This document shows, piece after piece, positions 17,635 to 26,514 of a stretch of 50,706 nt of DNA. The notes under the pieces are model-generated. The model saw only the letters and a program-made list of their open reading frames with translations, made no database searches and had not been told where the DNA came from. The first letter of the stretch is position 1, and every line of letters begins with the position of its first letter. The stretch is from Planctomycetota bacterium (lineage in GTDB: Bacteria > Planctomycetota > Phycisphaerae > WQYP01). The translations under genes and the position numbers were made by a program. The stretch lies in NCBI GenBank assembly GCA_021800165.1, contig JAJYZF010000023.1, forward strand, positions 1-50,706, in the 5' to 3' direction.

Positions 17635-20538
17635 ATGCCCGAAGCCCAGGAACTTGTAGACCGCTTGCGTGATGCGTTGACCGCACGCGATCAATCCGTT
17701 ACGCCGGAATTGCGCGATCTGGCCACGGCTTACGTGGAACTCTGCCGGGCCGTCAATGACCGCATCCGGCGGTGCGGACAGCTTTTGCGTCAGGGGCTGA
17801 AAACCGAGGCGGTGAATTTGGCCGAGGCGGATCCCAACCTGCTGGATCAACTAACCGCCCTGGATTTTCCCGAGCGGGACGCCTGGCAGCAATGGTGTGT
17901 TCAATACGGTTTGGCCGAAGCGCCGCCCCTGGACCTGGAATCTGCTGGGGCAATCAACGAAGCCTACACCGCTGTACAGCCCTTGGAGGTGCTCCTGGCC
18001 AAGCACCGGCGGCTGGCTCTGGCCATGGCCCCGTTGCCGCTGCGGCTGGTGGTGATGCGTGAAATTGCCAAAGCGGATAAATCCGCTAATTTTTGGGCCG
18101 ATGATATACGCACCTTCGAAATCGCCCGGTTGGGGGAAATTCGTCGGCAATGGGCCACGGCCGCCGCTGATCGGCATCTGCCGGGGTTGCTATTAAATGA
18201 GCTTAGTTCCGGCCAATGGAGCGTGCCGATCCCCGGCGACCTGCTGCGGGCGGTAAAAGAGCGGGCCGGGGCGATTCAGGCCCAAGAGATGCAAAGCCAG
18301 TTGCAGCCGCTGCTGGCGGCGTTGGATACGGCCTACTCGGCCATGGAAGAGCAAAGTTCCCGCGATTTGCTCTTGCAATGCCGGGAACTCCTGGGGACGA
18401 CCACCCCAGCGGAAGAGGTTAAAGAGCGTCTGGCGGCGGTGCAGGCGTGGCTGGACGGTTTGGAAAAGGCCCGGGCGGACCACGCGGAATTTGAAAAGGC
18501 CTGCGCCGGGTTGCAGCAAGCCATTGACAACGCCGCGGACAGCGATGCCATTCGCAAAGCCTATCAGGCCACCACGCGCTTCAGCGAGCCGCTGGCTGTG
18601 GAATTGGAGCAGCGCTATCAAGCCTGCCTGGCCCGCCGGGAGCGGCAGGCGGCGAGTCGGCGGCGGATGATTTATTTTGGATCAGCCGCCGCGGCGGTGG
18701 TGGTACTGGTAGCCATTGGTCTATTTACCTTTTTGACCATCCGCCGTCACGAAGCGGGCGGATGGGCCAGTGTGTTAAAGGCCGCCCGCCAGCGCGTGCT
18801 GGAGCAGGGGGATTTGGCGGATGGCCAAAAGGTGCTGGCCATGGTGGCCAAGGTTCCAACGGATGTGCGAAATGCCCCTGCGGTGGCGGCGGGCGTGGTA
18901 GAGCTGCAAAACGCGGTGGCCGCGGAAAAGCTCCGGGCCAAAAAATTCAACCTGCTTTTCGCCCGGGCCGATCACTGGGGCGTGAAAAGCGTCCGGGCCT
19001 TGGCTGCGATGCGCGCGGCTAAGGCCATCGCCCTTCGCCCCACGGAAAAAGCGGCGGTGGCGGCGTGGCTGGGCAAGGAGAACCTGTACCAGCAAAGCCA
19101 ACAAGCCAAGCGCGATGCGGCGTTTAACCAGGCTGCCGCAGCGCTCTTTAAGCAAATGCGCCGGCGGCTCTCCAACGCTGCCATCGCCCGTAACCCCCAA
19201 GCGGTGCGGCCGAAACTGGCGGCCCTTTCCGCCGACGTGGGCACGCTGGCGGCCAGCCAAAACATTACGCCGTCGCTGTACAATGCGGAAATCACCTCGC
19301 TGCGGGCCACGCTGCACCGTCGCCGCGTGGCCTTGGCCAATGCGGTATCCGATGATCTGGATTATCAGGAAATTATGGATCCGCCGGCTTCCGTGAGCAG
19401 TTACGTGGCGGCGGTGGCCGGGTATGTAAAGGCTCATCCGGATGGAAAATTTATCACCTCCGCCAATACCCTGGTCGGCCAGGCTGCGGCGGAGCGGGCG
19501 GTGAGCGCCTGGAGCCATCTGGTACGAGGTTGGGCCGGCCGTATATTAAACCCCTATCGGGCCAGTGTGGCCGCCCGAATCGCAGCGCTGAAAAAATACC
19601 GGGCGGCGTTTCCCGATTCCCCCTTGAGCGCCGTTGCCCAAAGTTATCAGGCGTATTTGGTCAGCGGCCTGGCCGCCACCGGTGCCGGAGGCCCCTGGCG
19701 CGGCCCGCTAAGCCACGTACTCCACAACCGCCTGTTGCGCGGGCTGGATGTGCTTTCCACCACCGACGGGCGTACCTATTTTGTTCGTCCGGGTACCCAG
19801 GTAGCGGCGGGGGCGATGGGCAGTATTAAGATATATCAGTTTAAGGCCGTGCTTTCCGCGGATGGCAGCCAGACGCTGGTGGTTTTGCCAGTGGGGGTTG
19901 TGCTCAAATCCGACCGGCCAAAGGCCAGCCCGCAACGGATATTTACCCGCCGGGTGGAGCGGGCCATCGGCAACCTGCGCTTTGACCAGTGGGATACCAT
20001 TGGGCTAAAGACCATGCGGCGGCTGAAGGCTTCACCCATGAACCCGGTGATCAAAGGCATTTTGATGTCGGATTTGATTATCCTGGATAAGCCGCTGCTG
20101 AGCCGGCACGATGCCCGGCAATTTACGGCTGCGGCGGGGCGGTTGAGTGATTTAAATTTAGAAAATATCAACTGGCTTAATCCCAAACAGCCTCCGTCGG
20201 GTCATCTGGTGCGTGGCGTGGGCGACGCGTTGACCAGATTGCCGGATCTTAAAACCATGCTGACAGGTATTACCGCTGCCGACCAGTCGCTGGCCCGTCA
20301 CGTGCTTTTCCAGGCGGCGGCGCTGGGCATTTACACCGAGGGTGCGGCCAAGCCAACGGTGGCCTGTACCATAACGCCGCTCGATGGTTCCAGCGCCTGG
20401 GTGGTGGCGGGCGGCGGGGGCGCAGCACCGCTGGAAAAAATTGGCGTGTTCAAGGCTGGTCGTTGGCAGTTGGACAGCGACGGCGGCTCGGCCGTTACCA
20501 ACGGCAGCTTGGTGTTTATCACCAGCCCGGGCAAGTAA
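17635..20538 (+). CDS. Large alpha-helical membrane protein of unknown function
   Basis: 967 residues from ATG 17635, preceded by AAGGGGAG at a 6-bp spacing (a TTG two codons upstream is less likely). Residues 1-340 are charged and helical, presumably cytoplasmic. One membrane helix lies near 345-366 (MIYFGSAAAAVVVLVAIGLFTFL), followed by about 600 residues rich in Ala, Arg and Val with helical repeats, then a mixed C-terminal part ending in IGVFKAGRWQLD. I recognise no catalytic domain. Its place between the GAP1/shared-domain genes and the GYF protein suggests it belongs to the same system, perhaps as a scaffold spanning the membrane. Confidence 0.65.
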   Translation: MPEAQELVDRLRDALTARDQSVTPELRDLATAYVELCRAVNDRIRRCGQLLRQGLKTEAVNLAEADPNLLDQLTALDFPERDAWQQWCVQYGLAEAPPLDLESAGAINEAYTAVQPLEVLLAKHRRLALAMAPLPLRLVVMREIAKADKSANFWADDIRTFEIARLGEIRRQWATAAADRHLPGLLLNELSSGQWSVPIPGDLLRAVKERAGAIQAQEMQSQLQPLLAALDTAYSAMEEQSSRDLLLQCRELLGTTTPAEEVKERLAAVQAWLDGLEKARADHAEFEKACAGLQQAIDNAADSDAIRKAYQATTRFSEPLAVELEQRYQACLARRERQAASRRRMIYFGSAAAAVVVLVAIGLFTFLTIRRHEAGGWASVLKAARQRVLEQGDLADGQKVLAMVAKVPTDVRNAPAVAAGVVELQNAVAAEKLRAKKFNLLFARADHWGVKSVRALAAMRAAKAIALRPTEKAAVAAWLGKENLYQQSQQAKRDAAFNQAAAALFKQMRRRLSNAAIARNPQAVRPKLAALSADVGTLAASQNITPSLYNAEITSLRATLHRRRVALANAVSDDLDYQEIMDPPASVSSYVAAVAGYVKAHPDGKFITSANTLVGQAAAERAVSAWSHLVRGWAGRILNPYRASVAARIAALKKYRAAFPDSPLSAVAQSYQAYLVSGLAATGAGGPWRGPLSHVLHNRLLRGLDVLSTTDGRTYFVRPGTQVAAGAMGSIKIYQFKAVLSADGSQTLVVLPVGVVLKSDRPKASPQRIFTRRVERAIGNLRFDQWDTIGLKTMRRLKASPMNPVIKGILMSDLIILDKPLLSRHDARQFTAAAGRLSDLNLENINWLNPKQPPSGHLVRGVGDALTRLPDLKTMLTGITAADQSLARHVLFQAAALGIYTEGAAKPTVACTITPLDGSSAWVVAGGGGAAPLEKIGVFKAGRWQLDSDGGSAVTNGSLVFITSPGK

Positions 20539-20566
20539 GAAGCCTGGAAAGGAAAGGAATGTTACC

Positions 20567-21262
20567 ATGGCTGAAGAATCTTTTTTTGTGCGTTCCCGCG
20601 GTAAGGTTACCGGGCCTTTTGATTTGGCCGGCTTGCAGCGGCTGGTGCGGCTGGGGATGCTTTCGCGCGTGCATGAGCTATCCGCGGATAAACAAAACTG
20701 GCTTCCGGCCTCGCGCACGCCGGGCCTGTTTCCCGAGGCCGGTGCCGCGGGCGTGGGGGCGGCCCACCAGTCGGCGGTAGTTGAAGAAGATTTTCATAGC
20801 GGCTATGGGATTGCGGAAAATCCGCCGCCTGCTGCGATGCCGATGGCGGCCAGCGTAAGCACTCCGACCACGCAATGCGTTTCATGCGGCGGAATTTTCC
20901 CAGCCGCCCAGGTTTATTTAGATCGTGGCCGCAACCTGTGCCTTTCGTGCTTCCAAAAACAGGCCGCCCCAGAAGAAAACGCGGGTGCAGACAGCAAGGC
21001 TCGCGGGAGCTATCGCGGGATGGCGGTGGCCTCGATGGTATTGGGAATTTGCGGATTGGTGATCCCTTTTCTGGGGCTAATTTGTGGAGTGTTGGCGATT
21101 GTTTTTGGGGCGCTGGCGACTCGCGGCAACAAGCGGCTGGGCAGTCGCGACGGATCGGGCATGGCGACCTCTGGACTTATAATGGGAATAATTTCGGTGG
21201 CGGGGTATTGTTGTTATCTGATTGTTATTTTGATCCTATTTATTATTGCGACGGTTAGGTAA
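20567..21262 (+). CDS. GYF_2 / DUF4190 membrane protein
   Basis: 231 residues from ATG 20567 (GGAAAGGA upstream, 28 bp after the previous stop). Residues 4-55 (FFVRSRGKVTGPFDLAGLQRL) match the GYF_2 domain, which usually binds proline-rich peptides; proline-rich linkers occur in the three shared-domain proteins of this locus. A CVSCG…CLSCF zinc ribbon lies near 105-130. The C-terminus has two or three membrane helices typical of DUF4190 (MAVASMVLGICGLVIPFLG; LIMGIISVAGYCCYLIVIL). The TAA stop (21260-21262) overlaps the start of a dispersed repeat. An upstream extension of the frame is not credible. Confidence 0.75.
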   Translation: MAEESFFVRSRGKVTGPFDLAGLQRLVRLGMLSRVHELSADKQNWLPASRTPGLFPEAGAAGVGAAHQSAVVEEDFHSGYGIAENPPPAAMPMAASVSTPTTQCVSCGGIFPAAQVYLDRGRNLCLSCFQKQAAPEENAGADSKARGSYRGMAVASMVLGICGLVIPFLGLICGVLAIVFGALATRGNKRLGSRDGSGMATSGLIMGIISVAGYCCYLIVILILFIIATVR

Positions 21263-21281
21263 AAGGGGTCAGGTACCTTTT
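21261..21281 (-). repeat. Dispersed GGTACCTGACCCC repeat, copy 3
   Basis: Full consensus in reverse orientation. Its first A residues are part of the TAA stop of the GYF protein. AAAAGG pairs with CCTTTT across a 9-nt loop, so it could form a weak two-way terminator. Confidence 0.85.
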
Positions 21282-21289
21282 CTTCAACA

Positions 21290-21742
21290 TCGCGCCGAAC
21301 ATCAAGACTACGGCCCGGCTGATAGTTGGGCGGGTAAAACCCAAAGAGAATGCCAAGATCGGTGGCCCCGCCGCCCAGGGTATAGGCAACATATCGGCTT
21401 CCTTTCCGTTTCACACGGTTTTTAATACCAGCGAGGGTACGGGGAAGCCCACCTTTCTAAAGTCTGCCGTCAAAAAAAACTGAAAAATGGCAAAAGTCGA
21501 GCTTGGCGGTCGGCGTCTTCTTCCATGGCGGAAAGCAGCCGGTCGAGCGCGTCTTCCACAAATTCGCGTGGGGCGGTGCCAGCTTGGGAGGCGCTGCGCT
21601 CCCGCCAATCGATCTGACGGACCGCGTGGCAGAATAAGATTCCTTCGCCGGAGGTGCGTCCTCCTTTATTGGTAGCCACCGCACTCTCCGGGCCTGCGAC
21701 CTGCAACGTCATTGACAAACCATCGATTGGTTGTATGCTCAT
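21290..21742 (-). pseudogene. Probable remnant of a decayed gene
   Basis: Between the GYF gene and the 21840 gene there are 577 bp with no intact gene. On the minus strand a frame from ATG 21742 (MSIQPIDGLSMTLQ… REFVEDALDRLLSAMEE) gives out near 21470. Downstream in other frames come LPRTLAGIKNRVKRKGSRYVAYTLGGG and GATDLGILFGFYPP, which look protein-like. Together these suggest one gene broken by frameshifts. I cannot assign a family. Confidence 0.35.
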
Positions 21743-21839
21743 TTTTTGTACGTGATCGCGTGCTTGCGCTTCAGCGATGCTTGCAACCTCGGGTTCCCGG
21801 CGGTAGCGGTGCGCGTGGCTCAGGGAAAGGACGGGAATA

Positions 21840-23519
21840 ATGATTCATCAATTGCGCCCTATCGTGTTGGCAACAATGAGCTTGACATTTTGCACCCTGT
21901 TGTTGCGGCCCTGCCGCGGACAGCTTTTACTTGGCCCAGCGACGCGGCCGCTTGTGACCCGGCGCGGGGGGACGTTGGCGGCGACGGCCAATCTCAACAA
22001 GCGCCGAATCGCGGACTGGGCGAAGGTGTACGCTGCGGATGCGGCGGAAGCGGCGGCTCTTCATGCCGCTGTCATTTCCGCGATGAAGGCCGGCCATGCC
22101 AACGCCGTGGTGGCGGCGCACAATCAGTTAAAAATGGTGCAGGCCCGGATGGCCCAGGAGAAGGCCGAGCCGCCGTTTCCGTTCTATTTTCAACCTGCCA
22201 GTCCCACCTTCGGCCTTAGCCCGGAGGTGCTTGGTTTTGAGCAGGCCCGCAACAAGGCGGTGGCCGCCGCCCTGGCCCAATGGCACCAGGCCCAAATAGA
22301 GTTTAACCGGGCGGTGGAGGCGGCGGATCGGCAAAGGATTGCGCGGCTACAAGACCAGGTGAAAGCCGCCATGAAGGCCGGCCATGCTTCGGCGGTGGTT
22401 GCGGCGATGGCCCAACTTAAACAAGCCCAAGCGCAGCTCCAGCAAGTCCCGTCGATACCGCCCGGTGTCCCCTTTTCTTTCAGTCGGCCCGGCAACGCCC
22501 CCAATGGCAACGGCAACGGCGGTAACGCCAGCGGCATTGACCTTGGCAACGGCGGTAGTGGCGGCGGTGGTCCAGAGTCTTCCAACTCCTCTCCAAACGG
22601 GCCCAGTGCGGCCCCGCGCCGCGATTGGCCCAAAATGGTGCAACAGGCCAATAAGCCGGTGGCGGCGGGATCGGTCTTTTCGCTGGGGGCGGCTCTGCAG
22701 AGCGACCCACACCTGCTGGTGGGTGGGCGGGTGACTTGGCATCTGGGCACGGGCCTGGGGTTGGCGCTTTCGCCCCGGCAGCGGCTGGAGTGGCGGCGGT
22801 TGCGGCTGGCGATACGCCGGCATTTTCGGGCTATACGTCTGGCGGCCAAGCGGCGGGAAACCGCGGAATACCGCTATCAACTGGGCCTTTTGCAGGCGGC
22901 CAACCCCAATGCCACAGTCTGGCAGGTGGCTTGGCCGGTGAAACACGCGGAGCAAATTGAAAGGGCCAAAGTATCGCGCCTGGCCAAAAAAGAAGAGCAC
23001 GCGGATATTAAGGCGCTGGCCAAGTGTTTTCGCGTGGCCCGGCTGCACGTGCGATTGGTGGGGTTAAAGGGTGTTGCGGTCCCCACCAGCGGACCGATTT
23101 ACGGGGTTATTCTGGCGGCCCAACCGGTGGCCATCCATCCCCAGACGCCGGAGTTTTCGCTGCCGTCAGGTATCAGCCTGCGCGCTGCCGCCCTGGGGCC
23201 TATGGCCGCCTTGCAGTACGTACCGTTGCCGTTTCCGGGGTCGTTTTTCGGGAACGTGCCGCCCTTGACCATTCCTTCGATGGCGGTGGGGACGGAAAGG
23301 GTTGAACACATCAGGGTGCTGTATTGTGGCCGCTACCCGCATTACACGGGGCCTGGCGGCGGGGCCAAAAGTGGCCACGGCTACGTATTTATTCTCAAAA
23401 GCGGCGGCAAACTGCGTGCAACCAGCTATACCGTTGGCCAGTCCTATTACCACGCACTATGGGACGGGGTGGACTTTCCGATTGCCAAAGACATGGTGGT
23501 AAAGATTAAGCGGCAATGA
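21840..23519 (+). CDS. Exported alanine-rich protein of unknown function
   Basis: 559 residues. The first 27 (MIHQLRPIVLATMSLTFCTLL…) look like a signal peptide. An internal repeat is visible: about residues 75-95 (AVISAMKAGHANAVVAAHNQ) and 175-195 (QVKAAMKAGHASAVVAAMAQ). A low-complexity Gly/Asn/Ser stretch covers about 220-260; the C-terminal half has a His/Arg-rich helical part and then a beta-rich end (VEHIRVLYCGRYPHYTG…). No enzyme motif is recognised. AAAGGA lies 8 bp before the ATG. A dispersed repeat lies 7 bp after the stop. Confidence 0.6.
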   Translation: MIHQLRPIVLATMSLTFCTLLLRPCRGQLLLGPATRPLVTRRGGTLAATANLNKRRIADWAKVYAADAAEAAALHAAVISAMKAGHANAVVAAHNQLKMVQARMAQEKAEPPFPFYFQPASPTFGLSPEVLGFEQARNKAVAAALAQWHQAQIEFNRAVEAADRQRIARLQDQVKAAMKAGHASAVVAAMAQLKQAQAQLQQVPSIPPGVPFSFSRPGNAPNGNGNGGNASGIDLGNGGSGGGGPESSNSSPNGPSAAPRRDWPKMVQQANKPVAAGSVFSLGAALQSDPHLLVGGRVTWHLGTGLGLALSPRQRLEWRRLRLAIRRHFRAIRLAAKRRETAEYRYQLGLLQAANPNATVWQVAWPVKHAEQIERAKVSRLAKKEEHADIKALAKCFRVARLHVRLVGLKGVAVPTSGPIYGVILAAQPVAIHPQTPEFSLPSGISLRAAALGPMAALQYVPLPFPGSFFGNVPPLTIPSMAVGTERVEHIRVLYCGRYPHYTGPGGGAKSGHGYVFILKSGGKLRATSYTVGQSYYHALWDGVDFPIAKDMVVKIKRQ

Positions 23520-23526
23520 TCTTCGT

Positions 23527-23547
23527 AAAAGGGGTCAGGTACCTTTT
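23527..23547 (-). repeat. Dispersed GGTACCTGACCCC repeat, copy 4
   Basis: Full consensus in reverse orientation, filling most of the 37-bp gap between two convergent genes (stops at 23519 and 23557). This is the place expected for a shared terminator. Confidence 0.85.
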
Positions 23548-23556
23548 CTTGGTCGT

Positions 23557-26379
23557 TCAGGCTGGCCGCGGAAAGGTAAACCGGTAGACGCCGGAGCCAA
23601 CGGTACAACGCACCGTACCCGCTGCGCTGCCGATGTTCTTGATGCTTGGAGTCCGGCCCAGCGGCTCATCGGCTTGCCGCACCAGCCTGGCGTTGCCACA
23701 GGGCATGACCACCGTGGCGGCGGCATTGGCCGGAACGGTCACTTCCAGAGTGACAGTCTTGCCCTGCACCTTCCAATGCGAGGCCAGCAGGCCATAGGGG
23801 GTTTGCAGCGCGGCCTTCACCCAGGTGATGCGGCGGGCGGCGTCGGAATCGGCGGGCGGTAGCTGCGGAGCGATCAAGGCGTGCTGGTAGCCGGGGGCAC
23901 GCTCGTCCATATCCAACCCCGCCATCCGCTGGTAGAGCCATTGGCCGATGGCTCCATACGCGTAGTGATTAAAGGAATTCATGCCTGGATCCTGAAAGCC
24001 TTTGTCCGGGGTCCAGCCGTCCCAGCGTTCCCAGATGGTGGTGGCTCCATTTTTAACCGGGAACAGCCAGGATGGATAATCTTCCGCCAGCAGCAGGCGG
24101 TAAGCAACATCCGTGCGGGCAGCGTCGTTAAGGACAAAAGTGAGATCTTTTACGCCTAAAAATCCCGTGGATAAATGCCAGTTGCGATTTTTCCAGGTGT
24201 TGGTGTAGCGGCCCTTTTCGATATCCAAAACCAGCCGTTGGGCGGCGGCCGGCCGCAGCTTGTGGGGCAGCAGGTCGAAGGCCAGGGCCAGCACGTACGC
24301 GGTCTGGGTATCACCCAGCACCCGCCCGGCGGGGGTAACATAGCGGTGAATGAATTCCTTTTGCAAGCGCCGGAAGAGGGTGGAAAACCGCGCTGCATCC
24401 GCTTTCTTTTTCAGCAGGGCGGCGATGCGCGAAAGCAGGCTGGCACTGTGGGCGGCGAAGGCCGTGGCGATAAGGTCGGGTGGGGTATGGGCGTCGTGAT
24501 GCAGCCAATCGCCGAAGTTGTGGCGGGTATCCACATTGGCCGCGGCCAGCCACTTGCCGTAGCGGGCCATGTTGCGGTAGTGTCGTTCCAGAATACGTGT
24601 ATCCCCATAACACCAATACATGGTCCACGGCACAATGATCCCGGCGTCGGCCCAGCCCGGCCCGCCGTCCCCGGCATTTTTGGCCAGCACATCCGGGGCC
24701 ACCATGGGGTAGGTGCCCTGGGGGGCCTGGGCATCGTTAAGGTCGATCAGCCATTTGGTAAAAAACGCGGCCACATCAAAATTAAAGGCGGCGGTGCGGC
24801 AGAACACCTGGGCGTCACCGGTCCAACCCAGCCGCTCATCGCGCTGCGGGCAGTCGGTGGGTACGTCAATGAAGTTGCCCTTTTGTCCCCAGACGATGTT
24901 GTGTTGAAGCTGGTTGATAAGCCTATCGGAACATTCAAACGTGCCCGCGGGCGGCATATCGGAATGTACGACCACCGCGGCCAAGGCGTCGTCGGCGGGG
25001 GTGAAGCCGGGCATTTCCCGGCCATCGGGGCCACGTACGGTTAATTCTGCGTAGCGAAAGCCCTTGAAGGTGAAGCGCGGCTCAAAAACGCCGCCGGCTC
25101 CGCCGCCGACAATAAAGGTATCCGTGCATTTGGCCCGGCGCAGATTGGTGGTGTAAAGGGTGCCGTTGGGGTTAAGTACTTCCGCGTGGCGCAGGGTGAA
25201 GGTGGTGCCGGCCGGCAGACCCGCTGGTATTTTCAAACGCAGCCACCCCACCAGATTTTGGCCCAGGTCGTAAACATGCACGCCGGGCTTGGGTTGGCTG
25301 TAGCCCACGGAGGGCACCGTGGCAATGCGCCCGATGCGCGGGCCTGGCGAGGCCACCACGGCCAGATGGGATGCGTGGGCTTTGCCGCGCGCGGGCTTGG
25401 CCCAATCCAAAGCGGCCAGGGCAAATTCGGGTGGGGTTGCGGGAATATGCTCTAGACCTTCGACACAGGCCGTCCAGCGGCGGGCATCGAAATTAGTCGT
25501 GTTCCAGCCGGGTTGTTCCAGCCGGGCGTCATAGGTTTCGCCGTCATAATGCTCGGCCTCCAGCAGCGGTCCGGTGGCGGCCTGGAAATGGCTATCGCTG
25601 GCCACGGTAAGGGTGGAACCATCTTCCAATTCCACCAGCAGTTGCAAAAGCAGCGCCGGTGCCGCGCCATAGGAGGGATGGCCGCGATCGGACCAGCCGA
25701 GCCGGCTGGCAAACCAGCCGCGGGCGAGTTGTACGCCTAAGGCATTGCCGGCGGGTTGCAACATATTGGTAACGTCATAGGTCTGGTATTGCACACGTTT
25801 GGAATAATCGGTCCAGCCGGGGGTTAAATAATCCGTGCCCACGCGGCCGCCATTGATGAAAAGTTCGTAATGGCCCAGGGCCGCCACGTAAACCCGTGCC
25901 CGCCGTACCGTACCCGCCAGGTCGAAGACCCGGCGCAGCAGCGGGCAGGGGACGGGATTGCCATGGGCCAGACTAAGGCCGGAACTGATCCACCGGGCCT
26001 GCCAATCCGCGGGCTTAAGCAGGCCCATTTCCCAGAATGCCGGTTTGCTGTACGGACCAGGTTCCCCGCCGCTGGTCCAGAGGCGCACCTTCCAGTGGTA
26101 CCGGCGGCCCGACTGGAGTGCCGGGCCATCGTAGACAACCTGCTGGCTTTGGTTGGTTGCAACCCGGCCGGAATTCCAGACGTTGGGTTGATCGGTATGA
26201 AGTTTTTCCAGGCTCTCAGCGACCAGTACCTGATAAGCTTTTTGCACCACGCCGTGCTGGCCAGGCCCGGCGCCAAGCTGCCAAGACAGCCGGGGCCTCG
26301 GTTCATCAAGCCCGATCGGGTTAGAGAAGTATTCACATTTAAGCCCATTGGGGGCCAGAGTATCGTAACTGGTTATCAT
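23557..26379 (-). CDS. Alpha-L-rhamnosidase, glycoside hydrolase family 78
   Basis: About 940 residues, hydrolysing terminal alpha-L-rhamnose from glycosides or polysaccharides. The start at ATG 26377-26379 (MITSYDTLAPNGLKCEYFSNPIGLD) matches the family's opening; the frame runs upstream to 26559 only by reading through a dispersed repeat. N-terminal beta domains include RPRLSWQL and RARVYVAALGHYELFINGGRVG; the catalytic (alpha/alpha)6 barrel contains the hallmark DCPQRDERLGWTGDAQ, holding the acidic catalytic residues, and later WERWDGWTPDKGF. A C-terminal beta domain closes the protein. No clear signal peptide. Likely a carbon-acquisition gene unrelated to its neighbours. Confidence 0.92.
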   Translation of the reverse strand: MITSYDTLAPNGLKCEYFSNPIGLDEPRPRLSWQLGAGPGQHGVVQKAYQVLVAESLEKLHTDQPNVWNSGRVATNQSQQVVYDGPALQSGRRYHWKVRLWTSGGEPGPYSKPAFWEMGLLKPADWQARWISSGLSLAHGNPVPCPLLRRVFDLAGTVRRARVYVAALGHYELFINGGRVGTDYLTPGWTDYSKRVQYQTYDVTNMLQPAGNALGVQLARGWFASRLGWSDRGHPSYGAAPALLLQLLVELEDGSTLTVASDSHFQAATGPLLEAEHYDGETYDARLEQPGWNTTNFDARRWTACVEGLEHIPATPPEFALAALDWAKPARGKAHASHLAVVASPGPRIGRIATVPSVGYSQPKPGVHVYDLGQNLVGWLRLKIPAGLPAGTTFTLRHAEVLNPNGTLYTTNLRRAKCTDTFIVGGGAGGVFEPRFTFKGFRYAELTVRGPDGREMPGFTPADDALAAVVVHSDMPPAGTFECSDRLINQLQHNIVWGQKGNFIDVPTDCPQRDERLGWTGDAQVFCRTAAFNFDVAAFFTKWLIDLNDAQAPQGTYPMVAPDVLAKNAGDGGPGWADAGIIVPWTMYWCYGDTRILERHYRNMARYGKWLAAANVDTRHNFGDWLHHDAHTPPDLIATAFAAHSASLLSRIAALLKKKADAARFSTLFRRLQKEFIHRYVTPAGRVLGDTQTAYVLALAFDLLPHKLRPAAAQRLVLDIEKGRYTNTWKNRNWHLSTGFLGVKDLTFVLNDAARTDVAYRLLLAEDYPSWLFPVKNGATTIWERWDGWTPDKGFQDPGMNSFNHYAYGAIGQWLYQRMAGLDMDERAPGYQHALIAPQLPPADSDAARRITWVKAALQTPYGLLASHWKVQGKTVTLEVTVPANAAATVVMPCGNARLVRQADEPLGRTPSIKNIGSAAGTVRCTVGSGVYRFTFPRPA

Positions 26380-26453
26380 TGTTGCACATTCCCATGTTAA
26401 TGCCGCCACACCACCCGCCTGAAGATATGGCCAACCGCCGCCTGGTGCAACCC

Positions 26454-26473
26454 AAAAAAAGGGGTCAGGTACC
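26454..26473 (-). repeat. Dispersed GGTACCTGACCCC repeat, copy 5
   Basis: Seven A residues followed by GGGGTCAGGTACC; the last CTTTT arm is replaced by ATTAATTTGACA, which includes a candidate -35 box for the RAYT gene. Confidence 0.85.
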
Positions 26474-26479
26474 ATTAAT

Positions 26480-26507
26480 TTGACAGGCTGGCCAAACCGG
26501 TTATCCT
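26480..26507 (+). promoter_or_regulatory. Candidate promoter of the RAYT gene
   Basis: TTGACA (26480-26485), 16-bp spacer, TATCCT (26502-26507), only 7 bp before the ATG. With so short a leader any transcript would be nearly leaderless; no ribosome-binding site is visible. Confidence 0.35.
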
Positions 26508-26514
26508 CGCAGCC

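Noticed and set aside
24175..25044. 289-codon plus-strand ORF
   Set aside because: Antisense to the catalytic region of the GH78 rhamnosidase; no motif of its own.
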